A stretch of 64,000 nt of DNA from Stentor roeselii (GCA_006503475.1 RSEH01000112.1:1-64000); one strand, 5' to 3'. Counted from the stretch's first letter, positions 1 to 9,542 are shown. Translations and numbers: made by a program. The notes: generated by a model from the letters alone, not told the origin.

Positions 1-1720
1 TTAGAAAGTCAAATGAAAATCTTGAAAAGATAAAAAATAAGTATTTGTAAAGGGATAAGTAATCATTTGCTATGGAATAAATTTTTTGTTTAATAGTTTT
101 ATAAAGATAGTCAATAAAGTTAAATAATCTTTGAGATCCTTTATATTTTAAGAATACTTTTAATACTAAAAATAAATTGGAGGGATTTACTATATCTTTG
201 AGGAAATGGTTGAATTAGAGATTTATTTCACTGATGAACTTAATGAATCATAGCAAAAGTAGGACAATGAGTGATAAGGATTAGTTTAATGAGCAGAAAT
301 TGACATAATATGAAGGGTTAAATTTATACAATTTGGCTATAGCAATTCTTTAAATATTTTTCATATATATTTTTTAATTTCACTTAAATTCCAAGTTTAC
401 CCATAAGAAATTCTACTAATTTACCGTTAGTTAGCCTTCATATTTTTTAATTTTTATATAAATGAGAAGAATAGAGTTATTTGAGATTATGATTACTGAG
501 ATAAAAACCTTAGAATAGTATTAGAATATATGGATCATAATATTTATCCAATTTGCTTAAAGTGTTAAAGGGACTCAACATAACTTGAAAAAGTAAGGAT
601 ATTGATGCAAAAATACCAAGCGCCGAGCTTTAATATTATTATATAGTAAAGGAGATTTTTATATAGTAACGATATTATCATATAGTAAAGGGCATTATTA
701 TATAGCAAAGGGTATTATTATAAAGCAAAAGATATTATCATATGGTAAAGAAAGAGCATTTAAAGAATAAAACTTGATTATTTTGAGGCAATTTCAAGAG
801 TAAATAATACTGAGTGTTTAATTGAAGTTGTAAGTGATAGAAGTGAAGAAATTTAAATGAAGTTATTAAAAGGAGGATAAAGCCAGGCAGTGAGAATTCT
901 AGTGATTCATGGAAGCATAAGTAAATTTAAAGGATTTTCTTTCTAAAATGCTGTTTGTTGATCATAAAAGCTAAATCACCCAAAAAAATATAAATCGTTG
1001 AGATAATAAATCTGATTCTCAAAATTTAGAATCATTTTGGTCAGTTTTTAACCGAAAATTATGAGAATGTGGAGTGAAACAATATGAGACTCAAATTGAA
1101 CAATTTATTTATTAAAGACTTCATGAATTCAAACTTTTGAAAAATTATAAAGCATCTAAGTGATTATAATTAATTTAAAATAGTAAGTAAAACTAAATTG
1201 AGTTTGCTATTAATATATCAAATCTAATTTATTTTAATAAACAATTGATGATAGAATTGAATGATATGCATTCGAAAATTTTAAAGCTTGCTGTAAAAAT
1301 ATTTCTCAGTTTGGATATTTTTAGGATAAGGTAAAAATTTATTCTATCTGCTATATTTTGAAACTAATATAAACAATAAAAATATCCTGCAGTCCAAATT
1401 TTAAAATCTAAAAATTTTCCAATTATAAACTAAATAAATCTTATTACTTCGTTGATAAAAGCTTCAATATCTAAATAAACCCTCAATCTTGCTTGTTTTG
1501 AAAGATTCCAAGCCAAATTTAGTGAACCTTCTGAAATACTAAAAAATTTCTATTCTCAATCCTAACTCACCAAATCTCCCAAAATAATAAAATCCCCAAA
1601 TAAACAGAAAACTTCCTTAAAATCAAATAAAACCCCCAAAATTTCCTAATTCTCAACATTCCCTAACCCCCCTACCATAAATTCTTAAATCCCGGTAAAA
1701 AATCATAAAAAATCCAACTA
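1..1720. other. gene-free AT-rich region with leader-like right end
   Basis: I see no open frame that looks coding on either strand. The left 1.4 kb is very AT-rich with stops in all frames and contains a short tandem repeat near 634-752. From about 1480 to 1720 the plus strand becomes A/C-rich and almost free of G, the composition seen upstream of most plus-strand genes here. I therefore take 1480-1720 as the promoter and leader of the B-box gene that follows. Confidence 0.6.
634..752. repeat. degenerate 20-bp tandem repeat, about six copies
   Basis: Six head-to-tail units of 19-20 bp can be lined up, starting at 634, 654, 673, 693, 713 and 733. The consensus is roughly ATTATTATATAGTAAAGGGT, and the copies differ at one to five positions. 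It lies in gene-free DNA, and no protein reading is suggested because the unit length is not a multiple of three. Confidence 0.7.
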
Positions 1721-2569
1721 ATGGACAGTTTATTTCTCAACTGTTTCTCATGCGAGTCATTATTCAACGCAAAGCATCTAAATCCAGAAGATTTCATCTT
1801 ATCCTGCAACCACTTCCGATGCGAGTCATGTTCATATCAATCAAAGCCCTGCAAATTAGACAATACCAGAAAAAAATTCGAAATAATCGAAAGCGATTTA
1901 AAGTCCTTCCTCGAAAACAACCCACATTTAAAAGATTCCATTTGCGAATCTCACAACCTTCCCGAAGAGTGCTACTGCGAAACTTGCATGAAACTCATCT
2001 GCTACAGATGCACCACTTTGCACAAAACTCATGAAATCTTCGATGAAAACCAACTAAATGAACTTCTTCAAGACTGCAAAATAAGATTCGATAAGAATTT
2101 CAAAAATCTTCTTTTAAGCATAAATCAAGAAAGTTTTAAAGTTCTTCAATTACGAGCTGGAATTAAGCAGAGTAGGAAAAATATCAAAAGAATTAAAGTA
2201 CAAATGATTGAGGATCTAGCGAAATGTAATTTGAAGTTTCAGAATAGAAAGGAGAAGGAATTTGAAGATTTTAAGAAGTTTAATAAGTACTGGGTTGATA
2301 TTTTTAGAAGAGGATTTGAAGATTGCATGATTCTTAGAGAAATAGTTGTGAAAGGAAGGGAGTATTTGAGGAGAAAAAGGGAATTTCTTCAGGCTGCTGA
2401 AAAGGATCCGAGGTTGTTGTTTGTTGAAGGCGCTTTGGATGTTGAAGAGATTGAATTCAAATCGAATTCTTTGGAAATGAAGAGTCTTCCACATTGTTAT
2501 GGGTTGGAATATGCTAGTGTTGAAGAACTTCGGTACTTACATGAGTATTCGAATAGATCTAGTAATTGA
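1721..2569 (+). CDS. RING-like/B-box zinc-finger protein (TRIM-like)
   Basis: A 282-residue protein with an N-terminal RING-like half site (C8-x2-C11, then C29-x-H31-x2-C34-x2-C37). A canonical type 2 B-box follows: C75-x2-H78-x7-C86-x2-C89-x4-C94-x2-C97-x3-H101-x2-H104. Residues 125-230 are rich in K and E and probably helical or coiled coil. RING, B-box and coiled coil in this order is the TRIM arrangement, and such proteins usually act as ubiquitin ligases or scaffolds. The last zinc pair of the RING is not evident, so ligase activity is uncertain. The start follows a G-poor leader. The TGA stop lies only 8 nt before the next start codon. Confidence 0.75.
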   Translation: MDSLFLNCFSCESLFNAKHLNPEDFILSCNHFRCESCSYQSKPCKLDNTRKKFEIIESDLKSFLENNPHLKDSICESHNLPEECYCETCMKLICYRCTTLHKTHEIFDENQLNELLQDCKIRFDKNFKNLLLSINQESFKVLQLRAGIKQSRKNIKRIKVQMIEDLAKCNLKFQNRKEKEFEDFKKFNKYWVDIFRRGFEDCMILREIVVKGREYLRRKREFLQAAEKDPRLLFVEGALDVEEIEFKSNSLEMKSLPHCYGLEYASVEELRYLHEYSNRSSN

Positions 2570-2577
2570 AGTGTATA

Positions 2578-3705
2578 ATGATGGAAAATTCTCTTCCTGT
2601 TAAACGACCAAGAGAACCAGCCAGGTTCAAAATGGACGAAAAAGGAAAACTTCTCGATGAATCCGGTAAAGAAATCGACACATCTCTGAAAAACCGTCTT
2701 TCCCTTCAAGTAAACCAAGAAAGATTCGAGAAAAAGAAAAAAAAGTCTTTAAAATTTTCAGGTCCTTCATTAAAAAAACATTCTCGAGGTCAATTCTTCG
2801 ACAAAAACCTTCCAAAAAAGAAGAAATCTCGATTTTCGTCTCTATTTTCCAGTCTTTCATCTCTCGTGGCAAACGTGACTCCTCTTATTGAATGGTGGGA
2901 CAAAGAAATCGTCGACAGCTACTCACAAAGTCCCCTTCTTGAAAAGCTTAAAAATCCAATCGAAGCTGGAAATTTGCCTTGCCCAGAGCCTTTAAATTCA
3001 ACGACTCATCTGCCGACGATCCATTTGACCCCAAAAGAAAAAAAAAAGCTAAAAAGGCTTCAAAAATTGAGAAAAATGAAAGAAACTCAAGATAAGATCA
3101 AACTTGGACTTATTGAACCTCCTGAGCCAAAAACAAAACTTACAAGTTTAATGAAAATCATGGCAAAAGAACTTGCTATCGACCCTAGTAAAACTGAGCA
3201 GGAAATCATGGAAAAATATAATAAAAGAATACAGAAACATTTGGAAAGAAATGAAAAAAATAAACTTAATCATGCACAGAAAGTAGAGAAGATGATCAGG
3301 AAATTGAAAAGAGATAGCGCAAGGGAAACTAGGGTCGCTGTTTTCAGGTTTAAATATTTTAATAGTGCGAAAATCAAGTTTAAGATTATTAAGAATGCTT
3401 CGCAACTTGCTTTGGTAGGGGTTTGTATTGTTCCTCCTCAGAATTTACCTGGAATTATTGTGGTTCAGGGAGGGAAAAGAGCTGTCAAGTTCTTTACAAG
3501 GCTTTGTTTAAACAGGATTCAATGGGAACAAGACAAGTGCGAGATGGTCTTTACAAGCGAAATAAAAGATGCCAACTTTTTTAAATTCAAATTGATAACC
3601 GTTGAAAGTGAGCTCGAAGTCAGAAGGATACTTTCCAAAAAAGGTGCAGAAAACTACTGGAATCTCGTATCCAGGTCATCTGAAACTAAAGAAGTCCTAG
3701 TTTAA
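2578..3705 (+). CDS. PRPF3: U4/U6 snRNP protein PRPF3/Prp3
   Basis: A 375-residue Prp3 homologue, a U4/U6.U5 tri-snRNP protein that contacts U4/U6 RNA. The N-terminus carries the family line with LLDESGKEID. The centre has the PRP3 signature TPLIEWWD (about residue 100) followed by a basic helix with LTPKEKKKLKRL. The C-terminal ~120 residues match the DUF1115 domain, with a fold line around FKIIKNASQLAL and VVQGGKRAVKFF. The N-terminal PWI domain of the human protein is absent, and the protein is shorter than the ~680-residue human one. The first in-frame ATG pair is at 2578/2581. It begins 8 nt after the B-box stop with no G-poor leader of its own, so it may share that gene's transcript. 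Confidence 0.88.
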   Translation: MMENSLPVKRPREPARFKMDEKGKLLDESGKEIDTSLKNRLSLQVNQERFEKKKKKSLKFSGPSLKKHSRGQFFDKNLPKKKKSRFSSLFSSLSSLVANVTPLIEWWDKEIVDSYSQSPLLEKLKNPIEAGNLPCPEPLNSTTHLPTIHLTPKEKKKLKRLQKLRKMKETQDKIKLGLIEPPEPKTKLTSLMKIMAKELAIDPSKTEQEIMEKYNKRIQKHLERNEKNKLNHAQKVEKMIRKLKRDSARETRVAVFRFKYFNSAKIKFKIIKNASQLALVGVCIVPPQNLPGIIVVQGGKRAVKFFTRLCLNRIQWEQDKCEMVFTSEIKDANFFKFKLITVESELEVRRILSKKGAENYWNLVSRSSETKEVLV

Positions 3706-3912
3706 TTAATCTAAAATATTTGCACCACATCTAAAAAACATTTTTCCATTGATATCGATAAAGAAAATGGATTCTCCCTAATAATTCTCCTTTCTCCAAA
3801 CTTCCAAAAAACCAATTTTTTTCCATCATCTTCCAATTTTTTTTATCTTATTTTCTTCTTTCTCCATCTACCGAACAACTACTGAAAAAACAGGCCTTTC
3901 ATAGCCATATAT
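3706..3912. promoter_or_regulatory. G-poor leader upstream of rquA
   Basis: 207 nt between the PRPF3 stop and the RquA start. From about 3770 the plus strand is pyrimidine-rich with very little G, like other plus-strand leaders here. An in-frame TGA at 3883 fixes the RquA start at 3913 or later. The promoter role is inferred from composition only. Confidence 0.4.
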
Positions 3913-4608
3913 ATGAAAAGACTCAGGCCTCTTCTAAAGCTTCAAAGCGATCCAATCCCAAAGCTACCTCAGTACTTAGAAGAAACTTATTGGTGGGCTT
4001 ATGTGCACCCAAGAGCCGTCTGGTTTTTCGAACGTCAATGGATCGTGAACCTGATTCTTTGGGGAAACTTTTACAAGCTGCGAGACCTGGCTTTAAAAGA
4101 AGTGAAACAAAAGGAGACTATCTTGCAAGTTGCCTGTGTTTATGGAGATTTCACTGAAAAGCTCTCAAAGATTCAACCTAAAAGTGACATTCATGTCGTT
4201 GATGTCGCCGAGATTCAACTGAAAAACTTGTCGAAAAAGTTGAAGGGTCATGAAAATGTCACTCTTTATCATCAGGACTCGTCGAAACTCGCTTTTGATG
4301 ATAGCCAATTCGACTCTGTCATTGTTTTTTTCTTGCTTCATGAGATGCCGGAATCTGTGAGGAAGGAAACTATGAGTGAAGTTGTCAGAGTTTTGAAAAC
4401 TGGAGGGAAAGCTGTTTTTGTTGATTATCATCCCCCTCATCGTTTTAATCCTTTTAGGTATGTCATGTTTCCAGTACTTAAGATCTTGGAACCTTTTGCT
4501 CTTGACTTGTGGAGGGTTGAACTGGCTTCGTACTTGCCTAGCACAGTGAAAGTGGAAAAAAATACTTATTTTGGAGGACTTTACCAAAAAGTGATAGTTA
4601 CAAAATAA
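3913..4608 (+). CDS. rquA: RquA, rhodoquinone biosynthesis enzyme
   Basis: A 231-residue class I methyltransferase-fold protein that carries the RquA signature throughout: YLEETYWWAYVHP (about residues 21-33), ERQWIVNLILWGNF (about 40-53), the unusual SAM-site line LQVACVYGDF in place of the usual GxGxG, then HQDS, FFLLHEMP and VDYHPPHRFNPFRYVM, ending with EPFALDLW. In the known family, RquA converts ubiquinone to rhodoquinone by replacing a ring methoxy group with an amine taken from SAM. Rhodoquinone lets complex I and a reverse-running complex II (fumarate reductase) work under hypoxia. The N-terminus MKRLRPLLKLQS is short and basic and could be a mitochondrial presequence. RquA is bacterial in origin and patchy in eukaryotes, so ancestral lateral transfer is the standard explanation. 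Base composition matches the neighbours and no intron is evident. Confidence 0.9.
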   Translation: MKRLRPLLKLQSDPIPKLPQYLEETYWWAYVHPRAVWFFERQWIVNLILWGNFYKLRDLALKEVKQKETILQVACVYGDFTEKLSKIQPKSDIHVVDVAEIQLKNLSKKLKGHENVTLYHQDSSKLAFDDSQFDSVIVFFLLHEMPESVRKETMSEVVRVLKTGGKAVFVDYHPPHRFNPFRYVMFPVLKILEPFALDLWRVELASYLPSTVKVEKNTYFGGLYQKVIVTK

Positions 4609-4619
4609 TATAATTAACC

Positions 4620-5405
4620 ATGGGCTGTGTCTGTAATGCGCCCTTGCTCTCTGAAAACCACTTCGAATGCTCTTTCATTACCCTGAAATTCTCAGAAAAC
4701 TCGGAAGAACAACTTGAAAAAATATCTAAAACTTCGAAAATCCACTTTGAAAGTGTTAATTCCTCTCCAGGTTCTTGTAAAACTTCTGACACTAAGTCTA
4801 TTCCAAGGCTTCAAAAAACGCTTCAACCAGTGAAAAGCTGCATAATTTCAGGGGAATTGATGAAGTACCATCCAGGAATATCCTGCCAGTTCACATCTCG
4901 TTTCTGCGTATTAAAATCCGAAAGTTTCAGCTACTTCAAAAGCCTTCACAGTTTCACCCTAGACGAGAAGCCTCTTTTTTCAGTTCGATCTTGCGACATA
5001 GTATCAGTGAACCAGTAAGATTTATTCAGTGTCACATTTCAAACAACTGAAAAACAGAAAAAATTCAGTAAAAGCAACAATTTTTTTCAGTTCGAAGTTT
5101 TTATCAGAGATGAAGACGAAATGACGGGTCTCAGCCGAAGGACTGACAAATGCCCTGTCGACAGAGAATTGATCGAAAAAACTGCTGTGAGTGACTCGGG
5201 CTCTTCGGTGCAAGACGGAAAACTCGTCAGAAGACCCATCAAGATGAATGTCGCCAAAGCTGATATACAACTTGATAGATTTAACTGGACTATGAGGGAA
5301 GTTGAATGGTGCACTGCTGAGAAAAGATTGATGTTTAGTGCGAAAAATCAACGTGATGCTGATGAATGGGTCACGGAAATTGAAAATGTCATTCTAAGTA
5401 ATTAA
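4620..5405 (+). CDS. N-myristoylated PH-domain protein (one 15-nt intron)
   Basis: Joining 4620-5014 to 5030-5405 across a 15-nt intron gives 256 residues. The N-terminus MGCVC is a good myristoylation plus palmitoylation signal. A PH domain begins near residue 78 (SGELMKYHPG), runs through SRFCVLKSESFSYFKS, and after a long loop (about residues 140-215) ends with the C-terminal helix line AKNQRDADEWVTEIENVI, whose W is the conserved PH tryptophan. I infer a peripheral membrane protein that reads phosphoinositides. The start is 11 nt after the RquA stop without a separate leader, so co-transcription with rquA is possible. The stop is 8 nt from the convergent neighbour's stop. Confidence 0.8.
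5015..5029 (+). other. 15-nt spliceosomal intron
   Basis: GTAAGATTTATTCAG, with A at position 10. It splits a His codon, and removal opens the frame through the rest of the PH domain. Retention gives an immediate TAA. Confidence 0.9.
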
Positions 5406-5413
5406 TTTTACAT

Positions 5414-6922
5414 TCATGGCTTGCTTTTACGCTTTAGAACGGGAGTTCGATTGGTTTTTGGAGTTAGTTTCACTGATTTGTTTAGAGCTTCTTTGAAGTT
5501 TTCTGCGTCGTACTCGCTGTCGATACCTTGTTCTACTGAGAATCTTTTTCTCAGTGGCCTGACAACAGGAGTATCAAGAACAAAATTCTCCATATATTCC
5601 TTAAAAGGTTTGAAAGACCCTCCAATCCTGCACATCAAGCTGCCATTAACGATCATTAAACTGATTTTTCGATTTCCATAAATATACATCTGCTCCCTAT
5701 CCTTTATAGGTGGTTCAGGCAGGTTCATCGCTTTAGAATGAGCTCTGACAGCTTCATCAAGTTCATCAATAATCGAAATCGAGACATTTTGCGATTCTTT
5801 AGTATCCGAGTCAGAAGGTTTATTCCTATTCAAAGTTTTTTGCAAAGTATGAATAATAGAATCCTTCTCATAAATCTTCGCCTCATACTCTTCAATTTTT
5901 TCAAGTTTAACAAGTCTTCCTTGCAAGACTTCAACCAAAGTTCTCAACTTCTGAACTTCATTCAAAAGAATAGAAGGACTTAAAATCTCGACTTCCTTCA
6001 ACAACCCAGAATTAATTTCCCTCAATCTTAAATTTTCAATTTCCAATTTCTGATTCGAGCATCTTAAACAAACAATTTCTTCCTGCGCAACTTTCGCTTC
6101 AATTTCCTTTTCATGTACAAGTTGAATAAGACTTTCTTCTCGATCCTGACTTCTTTTAACCTGATCCTTAAAATTTTCAACAAGTTTTACAAAAGTTTCT
6201 TCATAGTCCTGTACTTTTTTATTGTTAGTCTCAGAAACTCCAAGTAAGTCTTGATATTTAAAGAAGAGGTCATCATAAGCCCCTCGAATAGAGCTTTCTT
6301 CCCTGAAGAGTTCAAATGAATTCCTTTCAAAATTTTCACTGAGAGCTGAATTGTCCTTATCCCAAATGCGACTAAGTTTTTCACTGTTAGGAACAGGAGT
6401 GACTTCTTCGGGGTTGTCCTCATGAATACTGCTTTGATCTAAAAATTCACTTCCAATACTTTCTAAGAACTCTTGGGTGTTAACCGTTTGACCCTCAGTC
6501 TCAACTCTTTGACTTAAAGGGTTTTCTTCACTTTCAGAGACTGATAAGCTGCTGTCTTCAGAGATTTCTCCACTTTCCTCGATTATGTGAAGGTTCTTGC
6601 TCTTGCATAATACCATCAAGAATCGCGGAGAAGTTGTTTCTTCTGGAAGGTTTAATATTAACTCGTTTGAGTCGAATAGTGGAAGCCATTGAGCACCGTC
6701 GTCGGAGAATAGAGAAAGCTTTAAGGTTAGGTACTTGCTTTGGTCGCCTGAAGTGAACATAAATGTGTACTGGCCTTGACCTGAGAGCTGGATCGATTTT
6801 TGCTGGGTTATTGGGTTGTATTCTTCTTTTAAACGAGTGTTGTAGAATATCTTGCATGATAGACTTTCTTTGTTTAGACCGTCTACTCTGATGATTTTGC
6901 CTTCAAATGAATCTTTAAGCAT
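5414..6922 (-). CDS. coiled-coil protein with N-terminal C2-like domain
   Basis: 502 residues. Residues 1-110 look like a beta sandwich of C2/NT-C2 type (DSFEGKIIRVDGL, then QGQYTFMF and SKYLTLKLSLF). A Ser/Glu-rich acidic linker follows, and then a long coiled coil from about 210 to 370 (QLVHEKEIEAKVAQEEI, LRTLVEVLQGRLVKLEKI). The C-terminus is basic. I do not recognise the family; the layout suggests a cytoskeletal or basal-body scaffold, which is inference. The ATG at 6922 is the first in frame; farther upstream only a GTG is available. It ends tail-to-tail with the PH gene. Confidence 0.75.
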   Translation of the reverse strand: MLKDSFEGKIIRVDGLNKESLSCKIFYNTRLKEEYNPITQQKSIQLSGQGQYTFMFTSGDQSKYLTLKLSLFSDDGAQWLPLFDSNELILNLPEETTSPRFLMVLCKSKNLHIIEESGEISEDSSLSVSESEENPLSQRVETEGQTVNTQEFLESIGSEFLDQSSIHEDNPEEVTPVPNSEKLSRIWDKDNSALSENFERNSFELFREESSIRGAYDDLFFKYQDLLGVSETNNKKVQDYEETFVKLVENFKDQVKRSQDREESLIQLVHEKEIEAKVAQEEIVCLRCSNQKLEIENLRLREINSGLLKEVEILSPSILLNEVQKLRTLVEVLQGRLVKLEKIEEYEAKIYEKDSIIHTLQKTLNRNKPSDSDTKESQNVSISIIDELDEAVRAHSKAMNLPEPPIKDREQMYIYGNRKISLMIVNGSLMCRIGGSFKPFKEYMENFVLDTPVVRPLRKRFSVEQGIDSEYDAENFKEALNKSVKLTPKTNRTPVLKRKSKP

Positions 6923-7073
6923 ATGTTTATAAACCAAAAAATCTATCACTAATATTTTAAATTCCTAATCATATAAAGTCATAAAACCCGAATCAATCCA
7001 AAATCATTCAAATAAACTTCCAGCAGAACTCTCGAGCGATGGATAAAAAAGTTTTCCATGATTGAATATAAAA

Positions 7074-7496
7074 ATGGATACCGGCATAAGTCAAATGGTC
7101 TTAACTCTAGAAGATTTCAAAGACCCTGAAAAAAGAGCGGCTTATGAAGAAGCCTCCAGTGTTAAAGTCTTGCAGAAAAACCTGGCCAGTGCTATACAAG
7201 AAGCAAGAAATTCAATTGAAACCTTTAAAGAACAGAGCCATAACTGCAATTTAGAAATGTTAATGCTCAAAGAAAATCATGAAAAGGAAGTCGGCATGAT
7301 TGAACCTCAGTTTCATTTAGAAATTGAAGACTTAATCGATAAGCTTCGAAATGAAATTATTGGACAAAATAGTGAAAATATGAAATTCAATAAACAGACC
7401 CAGCAGCTCGTTAGGGAAAAGAATGTTTTACAGCAGCTCACGCATGAATCGACTGCGAAGTTTGATAAAATTGAAGATTCGATGAGTGTTAGATAA
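7074..7496 (+). CDS. small coiled-coil protein
   Basis: 140 residues, almost all predicted helix (VLQKNLASAIQEARNSIETF and later IDKLRNEIIGQN...QQLVREKNVLQQL). No known domain was recognised. It starts at the first ATG, 151 nt from the divergent start of the C2/coiled-coil gene. TAA stop. Confidence 0.65.
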   Translation: MDTGISQMVLTLEDFKDPEKRAAYEEASSVKVLQKNLASAIQEARNSIETFKEQSHNCNLEMLMLKENHEKEVGMIEPQFHLEIEDLIDKLRNEIIGQNSENMKFNKQTQQLVREKNVLQQLTHESTAKFDKIEDSMSVR

Positions 7497-7691
7497 TTTT
7501 TCCTAAGAAGGAATCAATAAAACCATCACATCCCCTTTAACTTGAATCATTCATACAATAAATTCTCCTCTGAATTAAGAGGCTTTAAAAAAATATAAAC
7601 AAGAAAACCTTACACAAAATCTTCACTCTTCTAAAATATTCACAACGAAGCACGATATAAATGGATAGTTCGATTATAATTTCTAAGCTAT

Positions 7692-8084
7692 ATGTCTAAA
7701 AAAGACTTTCGAAAAAACATTCCATCAAACTACTCCTTCGACCAAGCAAAAGAAGTCCAGCAGTACCGAACAGAATCAGACTGCCGATACAAAACCGAGC
7801 TTTGCCGAAACTGGGAAGCAGGGACATGCGAATACCGAGACAAGTGTTTTTACGCTCACGGGCAAAGCGAACTGAGAGAGAAGACAGGAGCCAAGATATT
7901 CAAAGACCAGAAATGCGAGAATTTTTTCAAGTTTGGTTACTGCATAAGTGGGCCAAAGTGCTTTTTCAGCCATATTGACGACTCCAGCTTAACTTCTAAA
8001 AAGACCTTGATTGTCAGTAGTCCAGAAAAGACTTTTCAAAGACCATTGTTTATTGACCTTGAAACTCGGATTCCGTACCGTTAA
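7692..8084 (+). CDS. tandem CCCH zinc-finger protein, tristetraprolin-like
   Basis: 130 residues with two CCCH fingers: C38-x7-C46-x5-C52-x3-H56 and C75-x8-C84-x5-C90-x3-H94, separated by exactly 18 residues as in tristetraprolin. Each finger has a lead-in (YKTEL before the first, IFKDQK before the second). TTP-type proteins bind AU-rich elements in 3' UTRs and trigger mRNA decay, so an RNA-binding post-transcriptional regulator is likely. The first finger is one residue shorter between C1 and C2 than in mammalian TTP. Its stop lies 18 nt from the convergent importin alpha stop. Confidence 0.85.
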   Translation: MSKKDFRKNIPSNYSFDQAKEVQQYRTESDCRYKTELCRNWEAGTCEYRDKCFYAHGQSELREKTGAKIFKDQKCENFFKFGYCISGPKCFFSHIDDSSLTSKKTLIVSSPEKTFQRPLFIDLETRIPYR

Positions 8085-8102
8085 TATTTAAACTAATAAC
8101 AC

Positions 8103-9542
8103 CTAATTAGAATAACTTTGAAGGATTTGAATGCATTTATCGAAGACTAAAGGGTTTTGATGGGTTTGGAGTTTTTCAACTACTGCGTCGTAGTTTTTCA
8201 TGTAAAATTCTTGGTTTCCTTTTACTTTCACGAACTCTTCGAAGACTGTTAAGAGATTTGATATGAATTCTGGGTCTTTGTGTTCCATGGCTTGAATAAT
8301 AGCCTGCACAAACTGATCATTTAAAAGTCTGGCCTTCATTTCCTCACTAGAGTGTTTTAAATAATTCCTAACAATATAGCTAGCTTCATTTCTAATCCTT
8401 GCTTTCTGACTCATCAGTCCATTCAACGAGCTATAAAAAACACAATGCGATGAAAGAATTTTAAGCTGAGCGACAGTCCCAGCAGCAATATTTTGAATAG
8501 AAAAGTAAATCACATAAAGCAATTCATCATCATCAGTATTCAAATAAGTCCAAAGCAAGTCAAGAATTCCTTTATCCAGAACCTTCTGAGTATGAGAGTA
8601 AGTCCCACTACAAACATTAGAAGCAAGAGTAATAATCGCTGAATGATACTCCGGGTTCGTTATAAATTCAAAACATTTCTCAAAAACTGGACTTTCAACC
8701 AGCAAGTCAACTTTTTTATTTTCATTTCGAATTAACCGAGACAAGACAAGAATGCCTTTACAATGCAACTCAATACTTGGAAAATTGAATAATTTTTGAC
8801 AAACTTCAATAACAATAGTCGTTTGTTCCTCATTAAACAAGTGGTCGAAATGGCAGAAGTTAGAAAGTCCCCAAACGATTGACATCATTAAAGTTTCAGT
8901 GAAAAACTTTGAAATAATTGACTTTACATGACCTAATAGTCCTTTTTCTAACATTGATTTGCAGTAGTTTTCATTATTACAGGCGAGGTTGAAAAGGCAC
9001 ATCAATGAATACTCGATGATTTCTTGAGAGTCTTCAGAGAGGTACTGAAACCAGTTGTCAACAAGTGACCCTTCAGTCAACTGGCTGATTATCTCGACAT
9101 TGTAACTTGCAGAGATGTTGCTGAAGACCCACATTGATGTAGCTCTGATCTCCTCAGAGAAGCCTCTTGATGTGTAAGGCTGAAGCTTTTCAACAAGTCC
9201 TGCATTTATCAGCATCATTTGGATTTCATCGTTGTTTCTTGTCACCATCACCAGGGTGTTCAAGAATTGCAAAAGAACTGAAGGCTCTAAGTCTTGAAGG
9301 GACTTCAATAGTTTTACGTAATCGCCTTTCAAAGGGTTAAAATCTTCTTCATTGTCTTCCTCGCATGAATCGGATGGACCGAAGGACATTTCCATCGAAG
9401 GCTCTTTGAAACGACTTGATATCAACTTCTCGAAACGCTTCTTCTTTCGAAGTTGAACTGAAAACTCTTGACGTTTTTGAAGTTCACTGTTAAAATCGCT
9501 TTTCTGGAATTTTCTGTTTCGTTCTTCGAGGGGATCGCCCAT
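8103..9542 (-). CDS. importin alpha (karyopherin alpha)
   Basis: 479 residues. The first ~50 are a basic importin-beta-binding segment (RNRKFQKSDF, VQLRKKKRFEKL). The rest is a chain of armadillo repeats (LEPSVLLQFLNTLVMVTRNND, EEIRATSMWVFSNISA, IEYSLMCLFNLACNN, MSIVWGLSNFCHF). The conserved W and N of the NLS groove are seen in several repeats, though eroded in later ones. It carries classical NLS cargo into the nucleus with importin beta. It is somewhat shorter than the usual ~520-540 residues. The start is in an AATAAATG context. Confidence 0.85.
   Translation of the reverse strand: MGDPLEERNRKFQKSDFNSELQKRQEFSVQLRKKKRFEKLISSRFKEPSMEMSFGPSDSCEEDNEEDFNPLKGDYVKLLKSLQDLEPSVLLQFLNTLVMVTRNNDEIQMMLINAGLVEKLQPYTSRGFSEEIRATSMWVFSNISASYNVEIISQLTEGSLVDNWFQYLSEDSQEIIEYSLMCLFNLACNNENYCKSMLEKGLLGHVKSIISKFFTETLMMSIVWGLSNFCHFDHLFNEEQTTIVIEVCQKLFNFPSIELHCKGILVLSRLIRNENKKVDLLVESPVFEKCFEFITNPEYHSAIITLASNVCSGTYSHTQKVLDKGILDLLWTYLNTDDDELLYVIYFSIQNIAAGTVAQLKILSSHCVFYSSLNGLMSQKARIRNEASYIVRNYLKHSSEEMKARLLNDQFVQAIIQAMEHKDPEFISNLLTVFEEFVKVKGNQEFYMKNYDAVVEKLQTHQNPLVFDKCIQILQSYSN

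Noticed and set aside
480-560. Possible kinase-hinge-like reading (LEYMDH) in the left gene-free region
   Set aside because: Too short, stops on both sides in all frames, and no further kinase motif nearby.
2566-2577. PRPF3 start upstream at TTG 2566
   Set aside because: TTG overlaps the previous stop; the ATG pair at 2578/2581 is the natural start under the standard code.
5121-5405. Separate 94-residue gene starting at the ATG at 5121
   Set aside because: The frame is open upstream to a 15-nt intron and completes a PH domain with the 4620 frame.
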